From Symbiodinium natans (lineage: Eukaryota > Sar > Dinophyceae > Suessiales > Symbiodiniaceae), in contig CAJNDS010002078.1 of assembly GCA_905221605.1 (NCBI GenBank), forward strand, positions 623,001 through 687,000: a DNA stretch of 64,000 nt, read 5' to 3'. Made by a program: the position numbers and the translations under genes. Positions within the stretch are counted from its first letter, which is position 1. The number at the start of each line of letters is the position of its first letter. Shown one piece after another: positions 19,682 through 30,916 of the stretch. The notes under the pieces were generated by a model. It was not told the DNA's origin and made no database searches. It saw only the letters and a list, made by a program, of their open reading frames with translations.

Positions 19682-22218
19682 GCAAAGGCTTAAGGTTTAG
19701 GACTTTGGGTTTCGAAGGGCCTACGGTTTGAGAGAGAGAGAGAGAGAGAGAAAAAAAAAAAAAACTTCTTCTCTTCCTTCATAAGAAGGGGGACCAACAG
19801 GACATCGCGCGCCCCTTGGGGCGGCTCCCCTTCGGGGGGGCCAAGCGTGCAGAGAGAGCGAGAGAGATGAGGGTGTTGAGTGTTGGAACTTATCGTCTGA
19901 AGTTGGACTTACAATCAGAAGTTTATTAGCTTTTGAGCTGCACGCATTGGCTGAAGTTCAGGTTATGAAGTAAACCATAACAAGGATCCAATCTCTAGAG
20001 CACTGGCGTTGCAGCAGCATGCATGCATCTGGCACAGATCACATGGCCTTGTGTAGCTGCTCGTCGATGTCTCTAAGACTCTAAGATGTCTCCCGTAGAC
20101 GCAGCGAGCTCAGGAATCAGACTCTGCTGGACTTGGATGCTCGTCATGCACAGCACAAGGGCGTTTCCCCAAGTAGGGGTGCCGCTACTATACACCCGCC
20201 CCTCATGTTCCGAGACCCTAGTAGCGCATCAAAGTACATCTTGAGGCATTCCACGTGGATTCGTCAGACTGGGTCGCACAGGGTATCTCAATGTCAACAG
20301 GGGGACGCAAACCTTGATGTTTTTAAAGATGTCCGCAGGTTCCAGTGCCGTTTAGGGTTGAGATTTTTCAGGGCACTGCGACCGATTTCAACTAGAATCG
20401 CACCGTACTTTGCCCTGAGTGAGTGCCATACTCCTGCAACTCAACCCCCCGTGTCTTCCTATCTACGACCTCTCTGCACACCGGACCAATCCTGCTTGTC
20501 ACAAGGTTCAGCTGTGGAGGGGAGCTTAAAGTCCTAATGGGATGCTGTAAAGCTCTGTGTTTTGGGGGCGAGGGGGGGGGGGGGTGGTTTTTGGTGCCCA
20601 TAAGCGTGCCCCGCAGTCTCCTCGAGTCGCCAACCATTGTACCTGTGAGAACTAAACCTAATCCCTAAACCAAGTCCGTCGACGTTCCCAAGGCAGCGCA
20701 GCCCCAAACAGCCGTAACGATTCCTTGTTTTGTGTGCTTGACCGAAATCCGAGCCTGCCTGCAACTCCTTGCATGCACAATTGGGATGGGGACACTGGGG
20801 ACCCAAGGACTTGGGTCAGAACCAGCTCTCCACTACAGGCCTGGCACTGGGAGCATGCAAGTGGCCACGCAGCCACGTGGCAATGTGCACTTGCGGAGTG
20901 CAACTGGTGGATAGAATACATTAAAGCATTGTGTTGGTGCATTTCAGCTTCCAGCAGGGACATGCAACGTTTACGCGGCTTTTTTGCTGCTGCAGAGGCG
21001 TTTTCGCAACTCGCCCCAATTTCTTTGAAGCCAAATGCAGCGTGCCCTGGTCACCATACCGGTAAGTTGGTACACTGTTATATTGCTAAAGTTGGAGGTC
21101 TGCTGCATGCTGTGAGCTGAATCAGGTGTGACCCGCCTCCAGGCCCGCGCAGCTGGTTTTGATTTCGGCATGGGACTTGTAATCATAAAACCATATAGCC
21201 CGAAGCCAGGGATACCGCCTTGACTCAGTAGCGTAGCCTGCCTTATGGCAAAAGTTCGAAGTGAGGCACGTGGCGGTTTCTCGCAGTTTGGCCGCTGCTA
21301 GGGAGTTGTGAATTATTAGTTAAGATTGAATCAGAGTGTTTACAATCAATGAAATCCCCCCAAAGCTGGAGAGCCACCCAAAGGACTTAAAGTTACCTAA
21401 AATTAAGTAGAAGTAATTAGATAACTTAAACTTAATCAAAACTATTTTCAGTCTACTAGATTCATTAGAAATAAACCAATCAAATTCATGGGAAATATTA
21501 CAAAATGCTTAAAATGAAGTAAAATTGTTTATAATTAAACAGAATTAAGTAAAAAAGTCAAAAAACTCCTTGAAATCCATTGAAATTCATTCAGTTCGTT
21601 TTAGTTCTTTACACTTAGAAATTCATTTTAATAATTTTAAATGAATAAATCAAATAAGTAATCTTAATTAATGTTAATTATTGTGTTTTTCATATTTTCA
21701 TGAATTGTATTTAATCTTAAAACAATGCAAAGAAAGTGCAATTCATTCAAATTCATTAGAACTTAGTTTTAAACATTTTTATTTACATTAAAGTAGTTTT
21801 GTGTGAGTAGTTTTACATAATTTTAGTTAAGTTTATCTAATTTTTTTGTTTTTAATGCTTTGTCATGATTTTGTAAACGGAGTTTTTCATTTCATAAGAT
21901 TCAAGGTAATTTTGCTTAAATTTGATGATTTAATAATTCTGTAAATTCATTTTACACAATTTTAATTGCATTTTTTAAAATGAAACTTAATGAAAATACT
22001 GGCAATAATGAAATTAAGCAAAATCAAACAAAACAAACTACAATGAATTACAGATAAAATGACTTGCAGTTAAATGACATGCATGAGATGTATTTGTAAT
22101 TAATTAAAACTATTTAAACACAATTTATGAAATCAATTTTTCAAAACGAATTATCATTACGAATTTAAAAAGAGAAGCGCAATTCAAGTTTTACTGCTTC
22201 CTTCAACTCGTTTGCCAG
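19682..22218 (+). other. large intron between LRR exons F and G
   Basis: About 2.5 kb from the GC donor at 19682 to TTTGCCAG at 22218. It contains a GA/A microsatellite (19731-19765), a short GC hairpin (CCCCTTGGGGCGGCTCCCCTTCGGGG, about 19813-19839), poly-G (about 20573-20583) and the AT-rich island at 21311-22195. ORFs in it have no family resemblance. Confidence 0.45.
21311..22195. repeat. AT-rich island
   Basis: Nearly 900 bases with very low GC, dominated by AATTAA, ATTCATT, TTTAAT and AAATG words, inside sequence that is otherwise near 50% GC. Words such as AAATTCATT and AATTAAG(T/C) recur in degenerate form. Purine/pyrimidine bias changes: A-rich words (AAAATTAAGTA) dominate the left, T-rich words the middle, A-rich words again the right. 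No ORF, tRNA or terminal repeat is visible. The right edge lies about 25 bases before the exon G acceptor. Confidence 0.85.
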
Positions 22219-22284
22219 AACGCGGAGATGGGGCACCCCAGTCTGCGCCGGCTGATGCTCGCTGGCAACAGCCTGGTACCGCAG
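22219..22284 (+). CDS. leucine-rich-repeat exon G
   Basis: A 66-base exon after TTTGCCAG. It encodes NAEMGHPSLRRLMLAGNSL plus VPQ and ends CAG before GCAGCC (GC donor, phase 0). The pattern pSLr.L.LaGN.l is the strand half of an RNI repeat and follows exon F in frame. Continuation exons downstream were not identified with confidence; a candidate is EEAVALGDHVLEAFKSPCLP near 25205-25265. Confidence 0.55.
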
Positions 22285-25200
22285 GCAGCCGGGATAAGTC
22301 CACCTACCCCGATCGTGGACCGTAACTTACGGGCCACCCCAGATTGAATAACTCGCCCCTGCAACTGAAGTTCTCTGTAGATTTGTGCACCGGACGGTCG
22401 TTTCACCAAGTGACTCCGCAGTTTTTGTGATCCGCACGCCGCCAGCAATAGGTCGGGTTGTTTGACAGCCGAATGCATTACCTTCCTGGTATCTTTGGCG
22501 AATCTAGGCCACTATTGCAACGGAATTAGCCGCCCGTGCGTAACCCAACCTTAAACCCTACTAACCTAAAACCCCGAACCCTAACATTACCACACTCTGA
22601 AGGAGGAATCCTAACATCATCACACTCTGAAGGAGGAACCGCCGCCGCCAGAACCACGGGAGATTGTGCTGGGCAGTGGCGAACCTTGGCTTTGCCTGCA
22701 CGATGTTGTGTGTTGTTGTTGGGGGAGGGTGGAGGTTTCGTTGCGGTTTGAACATCAAAAACATGTCTACTTATGTCGGTCATCATCGTTCCATCAGCCC
22801 CTCGCGGGCCGGGGCATGAACCACAGCACACAGGCGTTTCTCCAAACAGGATTACCCCTAACATACCCTCAAATGCCAGCTCAGCCGCACCCCATCCCGG
22901 CTCAGCAGCCCATCGCTTTTTTGTGCTTGACTTACAAGGTCTTTCTTCGGGGAGCCTAGGGCGGACCCTAACTACACGTGTTATGTTCTCAGGATGACGG
23001 TTCGGTTCAAAAAGGGAGCTGGGAGGGGAACCTAAAAGCTTCACAGAGGCGGAAGCTCTTGGCCCATGAATACGTCTAAATCAAGCTCCATTCCGATCAA
23101 TCCCATCGAAAACCTCAAACTGAATTGGCCACGGCCCAAAACGCTAGGCTTGTTACAGGCCCCCCGGGCGGGCACGGCGCGACAAGGGTTTGTAACAAAA
23201 GCAGGTTCTTGCGACAAGCCTCGCGCGACAAGGCTTGCGACAAGGAGCGTTTTCTAGAATGCCACGCGACAAAGGTTTGAAACATAGCTGGCGCGACAAG
23301 GGGTTTGTAACAAGGTGGGGGCCGCCTCTTCGCGACAAGGGGGGTATTGGGCCAAGGCCAATTCACTCCTGAAGCCGCTCAAAAACACTCGAAACCCTAG
23401 GCCCTAAACATCCTTAAATCCTGGATCCTCAACCTCCTTCCTCAGGAATATCTTGTGGAAGTGGACACCTCCGAGGAGCTCCCTGGACCCTGTAGATGGT
23501 TTTCGGCTCAAGGCTTAAAATGAGGTTTGCAGCCCTAAACCCTGAATCCTAAACCCTAAACCCTCAACCCTAAACCCTAAACCCAACCGCGTTTGGAGTT
23601 TGAGATTTGGGCGGCTTGAATGGCATCCCAGAGCTCGACGAAGCTCTGTCTGGCCTTTCACGTTTCTGTAGAGTTGTTCAGAGCGCGCCCATCCTACAAG
23701 GCTCAAGGCCTAAGGCTCCTAAACCCCCAAAACCCCCTAAAAGCCCTAAACCCTAAACCCTAAGAAACCCAAAGCCTTTTTTGAGAGCCAAGAGGAGAGA
23801 TTCGGCATCCATCTGCAGATCGACAAGCTCAACCGGACTCTCAAAATTAGCCCCTCAAGCCAAGAGAGCGGCCTTGAGCAGAAGGGTTTAGCACTAGGGG
23901 TTTGCAGGGTGTAGGGGTATTTGCTTCAGCCACTCGTTCAGTTTTTGGCCGTTTGGGCTTCCTGACATCTTGGGGGGGGGGGGGGGGGGGTGAAAGCCAT
24001 CCCTGAGGTTCTGGAATAGGTTCGATGTTGATACTGCGGCCGAGCGATACCTTACGGTTTGATACCGGTATGAATTTGAAAGCCTATAAACATATTGTTG
24101 GAAGATCCATGGTTGAGAGTTTTTTCGAAGGATTCTAGGGGCTGTGCAAGGACTTGTTGTGCGCTGGCTTACTGCTACTGGTAGCTGTGTGCAGCGTTCA
24201 AGAACAGATTTTGCTGGCGTACGACGATGTGGCTATTCAAGGTGAACAATTTCTACATCTTGCTAAGCTGATTCTATCGCAGTGTGCCACCCACTCTATG
24301 CTGGAGATGAGATGAAGAAGCTGGGCGCCCTATCGACTGTTGCCTGTAAATCACTGACCTGCCCCCCCCCCCCCCTCCAAGACGCATCGGCATAGCCCTT
24401 TTTTAGCCGCCAATTTGCGCGCCTTCCCAAAGCCCCGGTCTCCGAACTGTGAAAGGTTCGAGGGCTGCACTTCTCTACAGATCAAAGCTGGGTTTGTTTT
24501 AAGCCTCCATCCCAAGCAAGGCGGCTTCTGCAATCAGAGCCCAAGCCCTCCGCCCCTTCCGCCCCAAAGAAATGTCGAGAACTCTCCGGGTCACTCCCTT
24601 GCCGCCTTTGCAGGTTCCATTGACAGTGGGGGCTTGATCGCCCGCTGGGGCGAGGCAGCATTACATTGGTTTCGGATATGACCGGCAAGAGTTCTTACAT
24701 TCCAGCAAAGTCTTGGACTTCGGAGATTGAGCTCGGGCATGGATAGTTCTCGGTCCGAAGAGAGCTTGATAACACTGGTCGAATCATGCTTTGTATTGCT
24801 TTGTCCATACGTTGTAACAACGTGATCAATGTAACGTGAGTTGCGGCTTGCACGACTCCTGTCACGGGAACGTCTTAGTGAAGCCATTTTGAGGCTTTGT
24901 GTGTTGAGATTGCTTTGGCAGCAGCTTTGACCCAGTCGCTCGCTTTGCGCAACGAATGCACATGCATGTGCGGATGCCTCGCTTCTCCGTCAGATGTAGT
25001 GGATTGCACTTGTCATCGGCCCATCTCGGCGAAGTGGTAGTTGAAGTGCCTTTCATGGCACGACTCCGAACTTCCATTGAGCTCTGACAGCTAAACTGTC
25101 CTGGGCCCTACATACCTATATGTCCTATGTCCCACTGCAGACGTTACCCCGGGGTCCGTTTCCCACAGCTTACAAGCTCCGCACATCGAGATCAGGAGCA

Positions 25201-26272
25201 CTCAGAGGAAGCGGTCGCGCTTGGCGACCACGTCCTCGAGGCATTCAAGAGTCCATGCCTGCCCAGTTTGTGTGAATTGTTTCCAAGAAGTGGGAGTTTG
25301 CTCTCGCAACCTAGAGAAAGCGTGATGATGGGTTTCTGAAGGGACAAGGTACCTTGCTTCTTTGTCATTCACACGACGCTATCAGAGTTGTCTTGACCTA
25401 GCATCACGCGACTTCGTTTTGCAAGAATGCTTCTGCCAAACCGCCCAAGCTTACCCAAAGAGCTTCACAATAGTGCCACGTGGATGGTGATCCGAAGACC
25501 CTTATCCGCATCCCCCTCACCCACCGAAACCCCTTGAACCTTAAACTTAAACCTGTACTTCCTTATGGCTCGCAGGTTGCATAAGATTCCGATAACGGGC
25601 TTTGCAAGAAGAACAAGCACAAAGCAGGCTTGGGGGTTCAGAAGGCCAAGCCCCTGAAACCGAAGCCCTAGTTCGTGTAGCAGCCACGCAGGTGAACGGG
25701 CTCAGGGCCATCGACGAAATCCTTGCCGAGTGCAGGAAGTGCCAGGCCTGGGATGGAAGGGCTCAATTGGCTGCATCAGGACGGAAGGGCTCGATTGGCT
25801 GCGTCAGGGTTTGCTGGGCCTTCATCGGGTATACTTCAGTACCCTGAGGCTCCAAGGACTGATTTTACCCCTTGCTTTTGGGCGATTTTGAGAATATAAC
25901 CTTGGGGTTCATCAGGCTTTGGATGGTTTGGGGCTTTGGGGGTTTAGGCTGCGTTTCTGGGCAGCAAATCCCAGGGCCTGCTGTTCTACAGCCCTAAAAA
26001 CCGACCTCCCAAGCTGGCACCGGGTTGAGACCCTTAACCCTACTGCCTACACCGTTTGCCCTAAGGATCTCACGGCGTGGCTAGAGAATAGCAATAATAA
26101 TCATAATAATAATAGTAGTAATAATAATAGCAATCGCAATAATGGTAAAGATAAAGACGTGTTGCAAAAAGAACCGTTTGCCCGTGGCAGGTGCAGCGGG
26201 TAATCTTCAAGCGTGCTGCCAGCATCCTGAAAGCGCGCCTCCGTGCAGAGTCCGTCGGTTTTTGTTTTTTGG
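22285..26272. other. gene-poor stretch with telomere-like tracts
   Basis: No supported gene. Possible decayed LRR-like frames lie at 25190-25300 and 25602-25740 (VNGLRAIDEILAECRKCQ). Telomere-type arrays lie at 23531-23582 and 23735-23765 (CCCTAAA). Poly-G lies near 23973-23990, poly-C at 24362-24375, and an AAT-rich microsatellite at 26091-26150. Confidence 0.45.
23170..23340. repeat. cluster of GCGACAAG motifs
   Basis: The octamer GCGACAAG, or GCGACAAA once, occurs seven times in about 165 bases, most preceded by C or GC and followed by G. Two of the copies sit inside a longer repeated phrase, GGCGCGACAAGGG(G)TTTGTAACAA. Spacing is irregular. Confidence 0.85.
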
Positions 26273-26338
26273 GGTTTAGGGTTTAGGGTTTAGGGTTTAG
26301 GGTTTAGGGTTTAGGGTTTAGGGTTTAGGGTTTAGGGT
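26273..26338. repeat. perfect TTTAGGG telomere-type array
   Basis: Nine perfect tandem TTTAGGG heptamers, preceded by GGGG and followed by TGTTTCG. It is the longest perfect telomere-type array in the window and shows the host telomere unit is TTTAGGG-like. Confidence 0.95.
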
Positions 26339-29300
26339 GTTTCGATCTAACTTGTTTCGGGGTGAGGGTGCAGGGTTGAATACAGGTGCGGGACTCCTCT
26401 CAATTGTCAATTGTCTGCCAAGAGGCTTTTCCATAGTATGCCACCCGCATGTGCATGATCCCAAGGAGCCTGACGCGAGCATGTGAGCGGAGCTGCGTTC
26501 TGTAAGGCCTATACCCTGAACTACCCTAAACCCTATAAACCCGAAGCCCTAAGCCCACCCGAAATCCTGCACAGCAAAGGAACTCTCGTATACAGCTTGT
26601 CGATCACCGAGACCAGCCGCAGGCTCTCCTCTTGAAAAAGTACAGAAACCGTGCGAATCCAGCCGCAACAGTCAGATGGTTTCGGTGATAACGGTTTAAG
26701 GCCCCGTAGCTATCAGTCTCAATTATACACTACTTGGAGACATTTGGCGCCAGAACATGTCACAATTCCATGGGAAGAAGTCGCCAAATCTTGCCAAAAA
26801 TGTGGTCCTCATTCTTCTGACCACTCACAAGGCGCCTTGTCTTGTAAGTCTTGTTGCCGTGGTCATTGAGAACTGAGACTCAGTGGTAGTTGCGCGTTGG
26901 CTGCATTGCCCTTGAACCACACCCCCTTTGTTTTTTCCCGAAGAGGGGCCTGGGGCTCTGTTCTTGGCATACTAGGCCCTAGAAGCACGACAACACAGCT
27001 TGGCGGCTCTAAGAATTTGCATTTCCTGCTGGGCCAGGGCGAGGGTTTCTTAGTTTACAGGATTAAGTTCAGAGCACCTTGGCGCCTAAACCCCCAAAGC
27101 CTCAACCCCTAAACCCAACGAAGCCGCCAGGGTTTTGCTTCCGTGCCTTGTCGCAGGCGAAGGGAAAGCTTGGGAAAACCGTCCAGTGGCGCCTCGACGG
27201 AGAGAATGAAGCCCCAAGCCTGGCCTCGAAACCCTGCGGTTTTCGGCACGGTCTAGGGTTTAGAGTTGGGGGGTTTAAGTTTCAGAGTCTGGGGTTTAGG
27301 AGTTTGAAGGTCTTTGGGGTCAAGTCCAAAAGCCCCCAGATAAACTAAACAAACGGGGACGCTTCCTGGTGGCTCGAATCCTTGTGGCATCAGGGTCATC
27401 TTTTGCGCAACATGGTGGTTGCTTGGGGCTATTTGGGGTTTGTGTGTGTGTGTGTCACCTCGTGCAGGCGCTCACTGCCACCCCCCCCCCCCCTCCCATC
27501 CAGCATAGCACAGAGAAGCAGCATGCGCAGCTTCGTGCACTCCAGGTATGGCAGCATGATGCGGTGGAAGGTTAGGCTGGATGACGGCAGCTCGGCAGAA
27601 CCTTTGGCTTTGTCGAGGGTTTAGGTTGAGCCTAGCGGCCTAGCCAATGGTACACAGCGACTCAAGGGGCTCATGGGTTTGGCTCCACTTGAGTCACTTG
27701 AGGTTGGTTGTGTTTCGAGGTTCTTTCTTGGGGGTCTCCGCAACTAGCGAAAGGTCTTCCTAGATGCCAGCCCTCAACCCTCAAACCCTAAACCCTAAAC
27801 CGAGTCCCAAAAGAATCCTTGGATCCGATTTCGCCGCCCCCTGCAACCACTCTGGCCGGGCCCTCTACAAAGGCAAGTTTTCTGGCTGTTCAGGATTTCA
27901 GGACTGGGGGTGTCTGGAGGGCTCCGCTAAAGGGACAAGTCTTCCTCAATTTTTCGTGTGACTCGCCTTTATCAACACTTGCTGGCTACCGTGCCTGGGC
28001 ATGTCGCTGCTGAGGGAGTGATCGCGTGAAGACTGTTCCGGAGGGGGGGGGGGGAGGGAGGCAACAGATCAAAGACATGCTCCAACATCCAGGGCTTCAG
28101 TGGTTGTTCAGTTTTGTTCATTCCCTGGGGCTTGTGGGTTGGTTTAAGAATGGGATTTCCCCCGTGTGCAAGGCACCGTCCTTATGTGCCGCAGCACGGA
28201 CCTGTGCCCGTGCGATGCCCCGATTCCCATGGAGTTCGGAGTCGGGGACCGCCTTGCAGTAGATCGCATGAGCTCTGTGTCCTAAACTCAACTCTGAACC
28301 CTAACTAAACCCTGATCTGACACTAAACCCTATACTGTTCATCTACAATCATTCAATTCGCATGGAAGTGCACACGGGTAAACTGGAGTCCTAGGGACAC
28401 CCCTGAAGGTTTGTCGGCTTCAAGCGTAGGTTCAGGGTTGAGAGGTCGGGGGGTCACTTTGGGATGAAGGGTTTGTGGTGGCCCAAATAGACTTTCGTAC
28501 GGACTAGGGTCATGGGCCATTGCGGCAAATGATGCCAATCATGGGCGCATTACGTCCGTAGGGTGGGTAGTGTAAATTCTTGTTGTGTTGTATTTAATGC
28601 TTGCAAGTGTAGGCCAGAACCCTCAACACCCTAACACCCAGCAGGACAACACCCCGAATCCTCAACTCTAAAACCCTGCACCCTGAACACAGGAGATGGT
28701 ACAGTCCCAATCTCTAGGAGCAAAGGCGGGGCAGGGTCGCAGTCTGTCGCCTTCTTCTTCAGATCAAGTGGACCCTGCAAAGCACCCACCCGACCCTACA
28801 GGGTAGTAAATCAATAAAGTTGGTGGTTGGGCTGGGGTTAAGGGTTACGGGACCTGTCGTCGGCATAGGATTTCTTCGAGCGCTTTGGAACGGCCTTTGC
28901 AAATAGTAGGCTGCCCGCTGCCACACAGCCTTCTCTCATGCGTGTATGCACCTTCAGTTGCGGGCGTTGTCCCTCGGCAAAAGCCCCCAACCCTAAACCC
29001 TAAACCCCAAACCGTCAGACCCTAATATCCCCAAACCCGAAGCCCGAAGCCCGAATGGTTTGCCCGGCCTTTGGCCTGTCAGGGCGTCGTCTGCGCTGCC
29101 CAAGCTACCGGGTCTCCTCAGACGGCCCTGGCGCTCAGATCGTGAAGGTCATATGTTAACCAAATGAGGTTCTTGTTGGGTTTAGGAAGCAGAAGACTAA
29201 TTCTCCTGTTACTCCTGTTTGTTCTGGCATTGGGTCTGGTCTGACCTCGGTCCTCGTGTTCCTTCATTAGAACCCCAGTTTAGGATTTGCCGAAAGCACC

Positions 29301-30847
29301 CACCACAATCAACCCTGATTATCTCTCACCCTGACCCAAACTTAATGGACTTACCTTAACGGCAAGCACCTTAACGGCAAGCCAACCTAACGCAATGTTG
29401 GAGTGAAACATTTTCTGGGCAAGTCGGGCCGACACGTTTTCATTGCGCCCGAGGGGAGGGTTTAGGAATTTTCCGTCCGCCGCGTGGTTCAAGGTGGTTC
29501 AAGGTGGATCTAGGGGGCTTTAGGGTTTAGAGGGTTGGGTAGGGTTTAGGGTTTCCCCTTTCTCGCCCCGTCATTCATGGTGGGTTGGTGTTAGCCTTTA
29601 GGAAACTTTAGGGTGCAGGATTGGGTTGATGATTCAGGGTTTAGTATTCATAGTCTTCCCCTCTTCCGCCTGTGGTTCGTGGTGGGTTTAGGGTTTAGGG
29701 TGGTGGAGTAGGGGGATACCAAAGACCGTGGGGCAAGAACGCAGAGCGCAGACGCGTAAAATCCCCACACCCCTCGTTGAGCCCCCCCAACCCTGCAAGC
29801 CTTAAGAAAATCCCAAGATCGGCACCGGCTTCGTCCAGGTGCGCGTCGCTTTCTTCAACATCGGCCTCCGAGAGGTTGGTCTCTCGTGATTTTGGGGGCT
29901 TAGGGTTTAGGGTTTAGGGTTACCTCCAGGGCCGTAGGGCCCATGGAAGCCCCCAATAGCAGGGGGGGAGCGGTGTAGGGCTTGTGGGGTTGAGGGTGGG
30001 GACCCCGACACAACGAGGTATCTCTAAGGGACCCCTAGTTAAAGAAGAGCCGTCATCAGCTCTTTGTTTTGTGTGCGCGAATCTAGAGGGTTGGCGGATT
30101 TTGGGATTTGGGGCAACATGTTCAGGGCTTAGGTCTTGGGGTTTGGGGTTCAGGGCCTACAATATGTGTGGGCCTTGTATCGACTGAGGTTTATTCTGAA
30201 CGAGAAAGTCTCCTTGCCTCCTCCCCCAACAATTGTAATCAGACAAAGAATAATAATAAGAAACTAGTCGTGATGATAATAATGTTTCCTTTCATCAAGG
30301 AACCCTTGGCTCGATGCAGAGTTTTCGAAGCTACAGAATTAGGCCAAGATAGGGCTTTGACTGCAGATGGTACGGTTTGCGCCAGGTTGCGCGCGACGGC
30401 TTGCAGCTCATTGCAAAGGAGGTGCCGCAGCGTGGGTTCCGAATTTGCACCCTCAACTTTCTAACCCTAAACCCTATAAACCCTATGATGCCTCAAAAGC
30501 AGCTGCGAAAGCTTCGGACGAATCCTGTGGACCTCTGCTGTAGCGTCCCCTCGGATTGATTCTATCTCACTAGCGGCTGAAAAAGGGGCTGTGGCGGCTA
30601 TGGTTTGTGGTCTTGTTAGGGGGGGAAAGGGCTGGCCTGGCCTCTTCTAAGAAAGGGAACCCGGAACCAAATTCCCTTCCTTGGGATTTGTTTTTTTCCT
30701 CCATTAAGCGTGGCTGATGGCTGAGAATGGAGCGAGTTGGGTGTTGTAAATTGCGGGGGAAGGGGGGGTGATAAATGCCAAGTTAACATGAAGTAAAAAG
30801 CCCTTGGACCCTCCTAAGAGCCCTCAAGGGTCTTCAACCGTCTTCAG
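26339..30847. other. gene-poor stretch with many telomere-like tracts
   Basis: I can support no gene. A frame at 26651-26869 ends with paired cysteines (SCQKCGPHSSDHSQGALSCK, then SCCRGH) that could suggest a small zinc ribbon, but it is short and isolated. TTTAGGG or CCCTAAA tracts occur near 27240-27300, 27776-27800, 28983-29010, 29515-29550, 29680-29705, 29893-29920 and 30462-30482. Poly-C lies at 27481-27493. Confidence 0.45.
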
Positions 30848-30916
30848 GAGGGCACCACCGAAGTGGAGTTCTACGTCTTCCTCGAGAAGGGCAGAGGCGG
30901 ACGCGAGATCGGAGAG
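30848..30916 (+). CDS. orphan exon, unrecognised
   Basis: A 69-base frame after GTCTTCAG, in phase 0, reading EGTTEVEFYVFLEKGRGGRE plus IGE, then GAG before GTTCTT (possible GT donor). The alternation of charged and beta-prone residues and high GC at third positions look coding. It could be an early exon of the PDZ-containing gene about 2.5 kb downstream, but nothing links them directly. Confidence 0.35.

Noticed and set aside
21311-22195. AT-rich island as a terminal-repeat transposon
   Set aside because: I compared both edges and found no terminal inverted repeats or flanking duplication.
26651-26869. Small zinc-ribbon-like ORF
   Set aside because: There are only two Cys pairs in a 72-codon isolated frame; spacing does not match a family I can name.
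29820-29885. Exon candidate GTGFVQVRVAFFNIGLREV on + (or NLSEADVEESDAHLDEAG on -)
   Set aside because: Both strands are open and protein-like, no reliable splice sites flank it, and no family is recognised, so it cannot be assigned.
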